NCBI RefSeq assembly: GCF_000759445.1 | Contig: NZ_JRMB01000003.1 | Coordinates: forward strand, 1 to 64,000 | Length of the DNA stretch: 64,000 nucleotides | Direction: 5' to 3' | Source of the DNA: Pseudomonas lutea | Lineage (GTDB): Bacteria; Pseudomonadota; Gammaproteobacteria; Pseudomonadales; Pseudomonadaceae | Shown: positions 58,123 to 64,000 of the stretch, piece after piece | Layout of the letters: each line of letters begins with the position of its first letter | Numbering within the stretch: position 1 is the stretch's first letter | The notes under the pieces: generated by a model | Seen by the model: only the letters and a program-made list of their open reading frames with translations | The model's database searches: none | What the model was told of the DNA's origin: nothing | Made by a program: the position numbers and the translations under genes

Positions 58123-58833
58123 TCAAACCTCTGCAGCGACGGCGGCGCGATTAAGGTCGGCCAGTGACAGGTGACGGTCGAACAGCGGTGCCAGGCTTTG
58201 ATCATGGCTGACAAATAACAGGCTGGCGCCGGCGTCGCGGCATTCGGCGAACAGCAGCTGGATGAACGCTTCGCGAGTGTCAGCATCCAGCGCCGATGTC
58301 GGTTCGTCGGCGATGACCAGTTCCGGCTGGCCGATCAGGGCGCGGGCAGCGGCGACGCGTTGCTGCTGGCCGATGGACAGCGAGTCGGCGCGTCGGTTGA
58401 GCAGGCCCGCGTCCTTCAAACCCAAATGAGCGAGCAACGTCTCAGCGGCCTTATCCACGCTGCCATGGCGCTGCGTGGCCCGTTGCGTGCGCAACCTGGA
58501 AAAACGGCAGGGCAGCTCGACGTTCTCGCGCACCGACAGGAACGGCAGCAAATTGAACTGCTGGAAGATGTAACCGGTGTGATCGACGCGAAAGTGATCG
58601 CGAGCGCTGGCCGACAGCTGGGTCAGTTCCTGGCCCAGCAAGCGAACACTGCCACGGCTGGGGCGCTGCACACCGCCCAGCAACCCCAGCAGCGTGGTTT
58701 TGCCGCTCCCACTGGGGCCTTTGAGGAATAACGTTTCGCCGGCCTCCAGGCGAAAAGTCGGGATATCCAGCAGTTGCGGATGCCCCGGCCAACTGAAACC
58801 GAGTTCGGACAATTCAATAAGAGCTTGAGTCAT
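58123..58833 (-). CDS. ABC transporter ATP-binding protein (MacB/LolD-like)
   Basis: A 236-aa ATPase with Walker A GPSGSGKTT (about 39-47), Q-loop FQQFNLLPFLSV (about 90-101), signature LSIGQQQRVAAARAL (about 152-166; Ile replaces the common Gly), Walker B LVIADEPT and the switch SHD. It energises the downstream FtsX-type permease. ATG 58833 is preferred over a GTG two codons upstream. The gene lies 63 nt after zrgA, separated by a strong stem-loop, and is probably cotranscribed with it. Confidence 0.94.
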   Translation of the reverse strand: MTQALIELSELGFSWPGHPQLLDIPTFRLEAGETLFLKGPSGSGKTTLLGLLGGVQRPSRGSVRLLGQELTQLSASARDHFRVDHTGYIFQQFNLLPFLSVRENVELPCRFSRLRTQRATQRHGSVDKAAETLLAHLGLKDAGLLNRRADSLSIGQQQRVAAARALIGQPELVIADEPTSALDADTREAFIQLLFAECRDAGASLLFVSHDQSLAPLFDRHLSLADLNRAAVAAEV

Positions 58834-58859
58834 GACCACACGTGCGTCTGAAAAGTGAT

Positions 58860-58878
58860 CGGCCGGGAGGCCCGGCCG
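58860..58878 (-). other. Stem-loop between zrgA and the ABC ATPase gene
   Basis: CGGCCGGG / CCCGGCCG is a perfect 8-bp stem with a 3-nt loop and no U-tract. It may slow 3' decay of the zrgA message or limit read-through, giving more ZrgA than transporter. Confidence 0.55.
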
Positions 58879-58896
58879 CCGAATAAGCCGGGCTGG

Positions 58897-59475
58897 TTAG
58901 AATTTGACCACCGGATTGCTCGGACGCACTTCGGCGCCCATCTGCCGTTTTGGTGTCACCAGTTGTACTTGAATGGTCTGGGTGGCAGGGAAACTCTTGA
59001 ACAGCTGCGTCAGGTCAAGCTTGTTGATAACCGTCGGCACGCTGCAGGTGAACTGATAGTGGCCGTGAATTTCGCTGTGCTCGTGTTCGGCAGCGTCGCC
59101 ATCGGCGTGATCATGGTCATCGTCGTCCTTGTCGCCGAACAATGTGCTTTCAACACGCTGTTTGGTCACCGTGCATCCAGCCGCTTCGGGGATGCTGAAC
59201 AGGGCATGGGGCTTGAGCAGGGTTTCCTTGGCCAGCGCCAGGGTCATTTTGTCCGCGTCGGTCGTTGCCGCATGTTCAAAGCCGACGATGTTCATCGCTG
59301 GCGTGTCCAGTTCCAGCTCCAGTGTGCGGCCGTCCAGCGCCATGTCCAGCCGCGCGACGCCATGCACATGTGCGCCAAGGCTGCCGTGCTCATGATCGTG
59401 GTCATGTTCGTCCGCGGCGTGGGCGATGGCGAGGGGCAGCAAGGCAAAGGGCAGGGCGAGTAGTAAACGACGCAT
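58897..59475 (-). CDS. zrgA: ZrgA-family zinc uptake protein (DUF2796)
   Basis: A 192-aa exported protein with signal peptide MRRLLLALPFALLPLAIAHA and two His/Asp-rich stretches: DEHDHDHEHG just after cleavage and DDDDHDHADGDAAEHEH (about 118-134). GAHVHGVARLDMALDGRTLE is the DUF2796 start. ZrgA was described in Vibrio as a periplasmic zinc-uptake helper of an FtsX-type ABC transporter, the arrangement seen here. The counterpart in P. aeruginosa (PA4063-PA4066, from memory) responds to zinc limitation. A candidate Zur box is 36 nt upstream. It heads the operon. Confidence 0.88.
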   Translation of the reverse strand: MRRLLLALPFALLPLAIAHAADEHDHDHEHGSLGAHVHGVARLDMALDGRTLELELDTPAMNIVGFEHAATTDADKMTLALAKETLLKPHALFSIPEAAGCTVTKQRVESTLFGDKDDDDHDHADGDAAEHEHSEIHGHYQFTCSVPTVINKLDLTQLFKSFPATQTIQVQLVTPKRQMGAEVRPSNPVVKF

Positions 59476-59504
59476 GAGAAGGGCTCCGGAGGCAGGTCTG
59501 AAAT

Positions 59505-59527
59505 TTGTTATGTGATCTTATAACAAT
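59505..59527 (-). promoter_or_regulatory. Candidate Zur box upstream of zrgA
   Basis: TGTGATCTTATAACA (59511-59525) matches TGTTATANTATAACA at 12 of 14 defined positions; it also lies in a TTGTTAT-N8-ATAACAA inverted repeat (59505-59526). Placement overlaps a TATAAG -10 on the minus strand. The consensus is from memory of gammaproteobacterial Zur. Confidence 0.6.
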
Positions 59528-59764
59528 GTATTGCGAGGTTTCTTAACTTTTTCCGTGCAGCTTCTTGCGACGAGTTTCCCCCGAGCCTTTTGCAGGCGCG
59601 TGCTTGCTTGCGATCTCGGTACGCCTGAAGCAATTACGTCTTACGAACAGGAGCAATCGGGGACAAGCGCGCCCCTACAGCGGAGATTCGTGGTGGCGGG
59701 ATCGCGTGCGGCTCTTCAATTCCTGTGGGACCATGCCGGTCCGCTCTATCAGAGGACACACCTC

Positions 59765-60118
59765 ATGCTGCGAATCCGTGGAACCGTTGGCGACCTGCCG
59801 GTGGACCTGACTGTGGAAATGGATGAGTCCGACTGGGCCCGGTTGGGAAGCCACCTGGGTATTCAAGTGCAGGACCCTGTGCCGCAAGGTGACATGCCTG
59901 CCAAGCCTGCCGCCAGCCGAAACGACGCCATTTGGGACATCGCTCAGGAACTGCTGCGCAAAGCGGGCCACATGACCGGGCCTGACTTGCTCGGTCAGCT
60001 TGAAGGTTTGTCTGGCAGCACCGCTGCGGGCAAGCGCCTGATGGTACGCATGCGCCACAGCGCCAGCGTGAAGGTTGAGAGCCAAGGCGACACGCCGGTC
60101 TATCACTGGATCGAGTGA
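59765..60118 (+). CDS. Conserved Pseudomonas protein of unknown function
   Basis: A 117-aa protein, MLRIRGTVGDLPVDLTVEMD, then NDAIWDIAQELLRKAGHMTG, and a C-terminal basic segment LMVRMRHSASVKVE. No motif I can assign. No signal or membrane segment, so cytoplasmic. ATG 59765 follows AGAGG with suitable spacing; a frame starting at 59531 runs through the promoter region of zrgA and is not supported. It matches in position the small gene next to the thioredoxin-like gene in other Pseudomonas. Followed by a REPIN. Confidence 0.75.
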   Translation: MLRIRGTVGDLPVDLTVEMDESDWARLGSHLGIQVQDPVPQGDMPAKPAASRNDAIWDIAQELLRKAGHMTGPDLLGQLEGLSGSTAAGKRLMVRMRHSASVKVESQGDTPVYHWIE

Positions 60119-60164
60119 TATGGCTCTGTCTCGTCACGCCTCTACCGATCGACAATCTGGCCAT

Positions 60165-60250
60165 GTGGGAGCGAGCTTGCTCGCGAAGGCGGTAGTCCCG
60201 AAACATGTTCGAGCCTGACACACGGCCTTCGCGAGCAAGCTGTCACCCAC
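60165..60250. repeat. REPIN of the GTGGGAGCGAGCTTGCTCGCG type
   Basis: GTGGGAGCGAGCTTGCTCGC at one end and GCGAGCAAGCTGTCACCCAC at the other, inverted relative to each other. This is a different REP subtype from the GTAGGAGCC elements at 48580-48799 and 56191-56278. It lies between two convergent genes and may end both transcripts. Confidence 0.85.
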
Positions 60251-60264
60251 AGGGTTTGACGCTG

Positions 60265-61137
60265 TCAGTAGAGCGCCGCAAACAACCGGCGGCGATAGGT
60301 GGTCACCAGCGGATGGTCGTTGCCCAACAGGTCAAACACCTGCAGCAGCGTCTTGTGCGGCTGGCCTTCGTTGTAGCTGCGGTTGCGGATGAACAGCTTG
60401 AGCAAGCCTTCCAGCGCCGCTTCGTATTGCTGGCGGGACAGTTGCTGTATCGCTAACTGGTGGGCGGCTTCGTCGTCCTGCGGGTTCTGCGCCAGACGCG
60501 ATTTAAGGTCCGCGACGTCAGGCAGCGCTGCGGCTTCAGCCAGGAAGGTCAATTGAGCCTTCGCACCGGCCAGCGCAGCCTTGTGATCATCACCCTTGAC
60601 CGCGTCGAGCACGGTGCGCGCTTCCGTGAGCTCGCCACGCTCGGCCAGGCAGCGCGCGTACAGAATCAGCGCGGCCGCGTTGGTGTTGTCCTCGGCAAGA
60701 ATCGTCTGCAGTACGGCTTCGGCTTCCGCAAAATGGCTTTCGGCAAACATCGCTTGGGCCGTTTCCAGAGGATCGGCTGCGGCGGGAGGCGGCATCTGCA
60801 CATGAGGCTCAAGCAGCGCGCGAATCTGTGATTCAGGCTGGGCGCCGGCGAAACCATCGACCGGCTGCCCGTCCTTGAACAGCACGACGGTCGGCAGGCT
60901 GCGAATGCCAAAGCGCGCAACGATGTCCTGCTCGGCGTCGCAGTCGACCTTGGCCAGCAATAATTCGCCCTGATAACTCTCGGCGATCTGTTGCAGCAGC
61001 GGCATCAGCACCTTGCACGGCGCGCACCACTCGGCCCAGAAATCCACCAGCACGGGTTTGTGAAACGAATTCTCGATGACCATCTGATCGAAAGTGGCAG
61101 TGGTCGCATCGAAGATGTACGGCGTGTCCTGGCTCAT
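60265..61137 (-). CDS. cnoX: Chaperedoxin CnoX (YbbN), thioredoxin-TPR protein
   Basis: A 290-aa cytoplasmic protein. The thioredoxin domain (about 1-110) has an active site WCAPC (Cys38, Cys41), and a TPR-like domain of helical pairs follows (about 125-290). CnoX binds unfolded proteins under oxidative or chlorine stress and hands them to GroEL or DnaK. In E. coli CnoX the first cysteine is replaced (SQHC), so this version, with an intact CxxC, may act as a real oxidoreductase. It starts MSQDTPYIFDATTATFDQ at ATG 61137. No operon partner; it is flanked by a REPIN and a half REP. Confidence 0.93.
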   Translation of the reverse strand: MSQDTPYIFDATTATFDQMVIENSFHKPVLVDFWAEWCAPCKVLMPLLQQIAESYQGELLLAKVDCDAEQDIVARFGIRSLPTVVLFKDGQPVDGFAGAQPESQIRALLEPHVQMPPPAAADPLETAQAMFAESHFAEAEAVLQTILAEDNTNAAALILYARCLAERGELTEARTVLDAVKGDDHKAALAGAKAQLTFLAEAAALPDVADLKSRLAQNPQDDEAAHQLAIQQLSRQQYEAALEGLLKLFIRNRSYNEGQPHKTLLQVFDLLGNDHPLVTTYRRRLFAALY

Positions 61138-61223
61138 CGCTAGTCTCGAAAAAAGGCTTGATGGCGCGAACTATAAAGGGCTGGGGGGAATGTCGAAAGC
61201 AGGCTTGATGCCCTGCCTCAAAT

Positions 61224-61246
61224 GCAGGAGCGCGCTTGCCCGCGAT
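61224..61246. repeat. Single REP-like half element
   Basis: GCAGGAGCGCGCTTGCCCGC resembles one arm of the REPIN at 48712, with no inverted partner nearby. It is downstream of the methyltransferase gene in the 136-nt gap before cnoX. Confidence 0.6.
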
Positions 61247-61273
61247 CGGCGACGAAGTCGTCGTAGAACCGGC

Positions 61274-61939
61274 TTATTCGATAAGGGGCCGCTGCGCGTG
61301 ATAAAGGCTAACCTTGCGAAACTCCCAAGGCTCTGCCAGATCCGGCAGCGTCAGCGCTTCAAGAATGCCCAGGCGTCTATACAGAGGATGCTGAAAATCC
61401 CGAACGCGGGAGTCGGCCACCAACGCCTGTTTCCCACGACTGAGAAACTGATCCAGCAAAGGTAGATTGGCCCGGTCGTATAGCACGTCAGCTACCAGGA
61501 TCAGATCAAAGCGGTCTTCCTCGGCAAAGAAGTCGTTCGAATACTGCAGGGTCACGCCATTCAGCTCAGCATTGGCCCGGCAGGCCTGAATGGCCACGGG
61601 ATCAAGATCACAGGCGACCACTTCAAGGGCGCCGGCTTTCATCGCCGCAATGCCTGCTACACCGGAACCCGCGCCGAAATCCAGAATTCGTTTGCCTTTA
61701 ACCCACTGCGGCTGCTCGGCGAGGAACCGCGCCAGTGCCAGGCCGCTCGCCCAACAGAAACTCCAATAGGGTGGGTCTTCGAGGATGCGCCGGGTTTCCT
61801 CGGGGCTGAAGGCACGGTCCATATTGTTCGCGTCGATCAGCCATAACCTCAGGTCCGTGCCGGGCAGCGGCTCGGCGACCAGTTGCGCGTCGCCCAGCAG
61901 CTCGCTCAGTGCGGCTTGTAGTTGACGCGGGGCGGTCAC
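61274..61939 (-). CDS. Class I SAM-dependent methyltransferase (Nnt1/ETFB-KMT-like)
   Basis: A 221-aa methyltransferase. EDPPYWSFCWASGLALARFL (about 54-73) is the motif of the ETFB lysine-methyltransferase/protein-methylase group. ILDFGAGSGVAGIAAMKAGA (about 85-104) is the SAM-binding motif I, and DLILVADVLYDRANLP has the post-motif DVLYD. The target is probably a protein, as in ETFB methylation, but this is inference. Its start overlaps the stop of the YbaY-type gene upstream (ATGA), so they are coupled. Confidence 0.87.
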   Translation of the reverse strand: MTAPRQLQAALSELLGDAQLVAEPLPGTDLRLWLIDANNMDRAFSPEETRRILEDPPYWSFCWASGLALARFLAEQPQWVKGKRILDFGAGSGVAGIAAMKAGALEVVACDLDPVAIQACRANAELNGVTLQYSNDFFAEEDRFDLILVADVLYDRANLPLLDQFLSRGKQALVADSRVRDFQHPLYRRLGILEALTLPDLAEPWEFRKVSLYHAQRPLIE

Positions 61940-62388
61940 GGCGCAGGAGCGAATTGCAGCTGGCCCAGCGCCTGTGTGGTGGGTTGAGCGATCAGGACCG
62001 AAGGCAGGTGCAGAATCAACTGCCCTGATTGGCTGGCGCGGCCACGCAGCTCAACACGGGCACCCACCGGGAATGCTTCCGGATTGAAGCGCAGCTGGAA
62101 CGGCAGCGACTGGTTGTTACCCATCAGCTTGGTACTGCTCAGCAGTTTTTGCGGGCGATTGCGGTCATCGATCACCAGCAAGGCCAGCTCGACTTCGGCG
62201 CCCGCCGGCACGCCCAGCAACTGACCGCTCAATTCGCGCTGGAAGGGCTGCAACGGGCCTGGGCCGTCCGGCAATTTAATAGCGTTGGGCGCCGGTTTGG
62301 CAGGTGTTGCAGGTTTTGGCGCCTCGGCCGTGCTGCAGGCGGCGAGCAGGCCCATAAGGCTGATTACAGCAAGCGTACGTAGCGTCAT
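61936..62388 (-). CDS. YbaY-family lipoprotein
   Basis: A 150-aa lipoprotein: signal [18 protein letters not shown] with lipobox LLAAC and acylated Cys18; a Pro/Ala linker (about 20-40); then a beta-sandwich domain of the YbaY type ([20 protein letters not shown] and [18 protein letters not shown]). Residue 19 is Ser, not Asp, which favours outer-membrane sorting by Lol. ATG 62388 is chosen for the lipobox position; the longer frame to 62430 is not needed. Function unknown. Confidence 0.85.
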   Translation of the reverse strand: MTLRTLAVISLMGLLAACSTAEAPKPATPAKPAPNAIKLPDGPGPLQPFQRELSGQLLGVPAGAEVELALLVIDDRNRPQKLLSSTKLMGNNQSLPFQLRFNPEAFPVGARVELRGRASQSGQLILHLPSVLIAQPTTQALGQLQFAPAP

Positions 62389-62563
62389 GAACAGCTCCAG
62401 ACAAAAGCAGAATGCGGGCGAGGTATGCACGGCAACGCGCAGTATCGCCGAGTGTGGCGGGTTTCACCGCATCGGATGCGCGTCTATATACCTCAAACCC
62501 CGAGACTTGTCTTGCCGGCGAGATGCGCTACCATGGCCCTCCCTTTTTTTGTTGCCTGCCACC

Positions 62564-63028
62564 ATGCACTGTCCCTTTTGCGGTGCCAACGACACCAAAG
62601 TCATTGACTCGCGCCTCGTTGCCGAAGGCGACCAGGTTCGCCGCCGCCGTGAATGCGTCGCCTGCGGTGAACGCTTCACCACGTTCGAAACCGCTGAGCT
62701 GGTTTTGCCCCGGTTAATCAAGCAGGACGGCAGTCGCCAGCCCTTCGACGAAGAGAAGCTGCGCGCGGGCATGCAGCGCGCACTGGAAAAACGCCCGGTC
62801 AGTGTCGAGCGTCTGGAAGCTGCTCTGGCCCACATCAAAAGCAAGCTGCGAGCGACCGGCGAACGCGAAGTGAAATCGCTGATCGTCGGTGAGCTGGTCA
62901 TGGGCGAACTGCAGAAACTCGACGAAGTGGCTTACATCCGCTTTGCTTCTGTTTACCGGCGGTTTCAGGATCTCAACGAATTCCGCGAAGAAATCGACCG
63001 ACTGGCACGCGAGCCGGCTAAAGAGTGA
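62564..63028 (+). CDS. nrdR: Transcriptional repressor NrdR
   Basis: NrdR (154 aa) senses ATP/dATP through an ATP-cone and represses ribonucleotide reductase genes. The zinc ribbon uses CPFC (3-6) and CVACGERF (31-38); the ATP-cone (about 49-139) includes [23 protein letters not shown] 62564 gives the family start [13 protein letters not shown]; an extended frame back to 62285 crosses the YbaY gene. It is followed 2 nt later by ribD, the typical nrdR-ribD order. Confidence 0.97.
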   Translation: MHCPFCGANDTKVIDSRLVAEGDQVRRRRECVACGERFTTFETAELVLPRLIKQDGSRQPFDEEKLRAGMQRALEKRPVSVERLEAALAHIKSKLRATGEREVKSLIVGELVMGELQKLDEVAYIRFASVYRRFQDLNEFREEIDRLAREPAKE

Positions 63029-63030
63029 GC

Positions 63031-64000
63031 ATGACCTCCACAGAGCAAAGCGTGCTGGACGCTGCCTACATGGCGCGGGCGCTGGAGCTGGCGCGCAAGG
63101 GCGTCTACTCGACCCATCCCAATCCGCGTGTGGGCTGCGTGATCGTCAAGGACGGCGCGATTGTCGGCGAAGGCTGGCACGTGCGCGCCGGTGAGCCCCA
63201 CGCCGAGGTGCATGCGTTGCGTCAGGCGGGCGACAAGGCCAAAGACGGTACCGCTTATGTCACCCTCGAACCCTGTAGTCATCACGGGCGCACGCCGCCG
63301 TGCGCCGATGCGTTGGTCAATGCCGGCGTAGCGCGTGTGGTCGCGGCCATGCAAGACCCCAATCCCGATGTCGCCGGTCGCGGCCTGTTGCGACTGATGA
63401 ACGCTGGCATTGCGGTGCAGAGCGGCGTACTCGAAGGCGAGGCGCGAGCGCTGAACAAGGGCTTTCTCAAGCGCATGGAACACGGCCTGCCGTATGTGCG
63501 GGTCAAGCTGGCGATGAGCCTGGACGGAAGGACGGCGATGGCCAGCGGCGAAAGTCAGTGGATCACCGGCCCCCAGGCTCGCTCGGCTGTGCAGCGCCTG
63601 CGTGCGCAATCGAGCGTGGTGCTGACCGGCGCCGACACCGTGCTGGCCGACAACGCCCGGCTCACCGTTCGCCCGGATGAACTGGGCCTCAACGCTGAGC
63701 TGACCGCACTAGCCTCGACCCGGCCGCCGCTGCGCGTGCTCATCGACGGTCGCTTGCGCGTGCCACTTGACGCACCGTTCTTCAAAGCGGGCAGTGCACT
63801 GGTGGCAACCTGCGCAGCAGCCTCGGCGCGCGGTCGCTATCACGACGAAGGCCATGAAATGCTGGCGCTGGCCAGCAGCGGCGGTCACGTCGATTTGCGC
63901 AAACTGCTGACCGAACTGGCGGCACGTGGCGTCAATGATGTGCTGGTCGAGGCCGGGCCCAAACTGGCTGGCGCTTTTACCCGGCTGGGCCTGGTGGATG
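63031..64000 (+). CDS. ribD: Riboflavin biosynthesis protein RibD, partial (window ends inside the gene)
   Basis: The first 323 codons of a bifunctional deaminase/reductase that converts the GTP-derived pyrimidine in riboflavin synthesis. The N-terminal deaminase domain has the zinc motif HAEVHA (about 57-62) and PCSHHGRTPPC (about 81-91). The reductase domain starts at about 155 (VRVKLAMSLDGRTAM) with the NADPH-binding ALVATCA region. No stop occurs before base 64000. ATG 63031 is 2 nt after the nrdR stop. Confidence 0.96.
   Translation, partial: MTSTEQSVLDAAYMARALELARKGVYSTHPNPRVGCVIVKDGAIVGEGWHVRAGEPHAEVHALRQAGDKAKDGTAYVTLEPCSHHGRTPPCADALVNAGVARVVAAMQDPNPDVAGRGLLRLMNAGIAVQSGVLEGEARALNKGFLKRMEHGLPYVRVKLAMSLDGRTAMASGESQWITGPQARSAVQRLRAQSSVVLTGADTVLADNARLTVRPDELGLNAELTALASTRPPLRVLIDGRLRVPLDAPFFKAGSALVATCAAASARGRYHDEGHEMLALASSGGHVDLRKLLTELAARGVNDVLVEAGPKLAGAFTRLGLVD

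Overview
The window is a stretch of Pseudomonas chromosome (gammaproteobacteria). The gene order birA / tRNA-Tyr-Gly-Thr / tRNA-Trp-secE-nusG / rplKAJL-rpoBC / str / S10-spc-alpha operons / ferritin / uvrA / MFS / ssb, and later lhr / rmlD-like / epimerase / oprG / DUF3299-ABC-zrgA / cnoX / nrdR-ribD, is the one I know from Pseudomonas genomes. Protein sequences and REP-type repeats (GTAGGAGCCGGCTTGC class) point to the P. fluorescens/P. syringae side of the genus. I cannot name a species. No prophage, insertion sequence, plasmid gene or CRISPR array is visible.

Region 1 (1-4230): the 3' end of an rRNA operon: 16S 3' end, tRNA-Ile(GAT), tRNA-Ala(TGC), a boxA, 23S with its processing stem, 5S and a strong terminator.

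Region 2 (4300-7520): birA, then a visibly decaying locus. Type III pantothenate kinase (coaX), which normally follows birA in Pseudomonas, is absent, and the next gene (a short SPOR-type protein) is broken into three reading frames. A tRNA-Tyr-Gly-Thr cluster follows, but the tufB usually found after it is missing. Then come tRNA-Trp, secE and nusG behind one promoter.

Region 3 (7590-36830): the transcription/translation core. It holds rplKAJL-rpoBC with an L10 leader, the str operon (rpsL-rpsG-fusA-tuf), and the S10, spc and alpha operons through rplQ. Two operon-internal sites (before rpsH and before rpsM) have the same layout: an intrinsic hairpin whose downstream edge supplies the -35 box of a new promoter.

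Region 4 (36830-46360): a non-haem ferritin (FtnA), uvrA with a candidate SOS box, a YajR-type MFS transporter, ssb, a DUF1348 protein behind a TetR regulator with a palindromic operator, and a YdeP-type molybdopterin oxidoreductase with an upstream 15-bp palindrome.

Region 5 (46360-64000): a YbiO-like MscS-family channel, tandem REPINs and a 9-bp repeat abutting the end of lhr, the giant helicase Lhr, an RmlD-like/epimerase pair, the outer-membrane protein OprG with a well-placed ANR box, and a probable zinc-limitation operon (ZrgA-ABC ATPase-permease-DUF3299) with a candidate Zur box. After these come a small conserved gene, CnoX/YbbN, a methyltransferase-YbaY pair, nrdR and the start of ribD (cut by the window end).

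Most of the window is conserved housekeeping sequence. The parts most worth follow-up are the coaX/SPOR decay, the terminator-promoter hybrids, the zinc operon and the regulatory palindromes.
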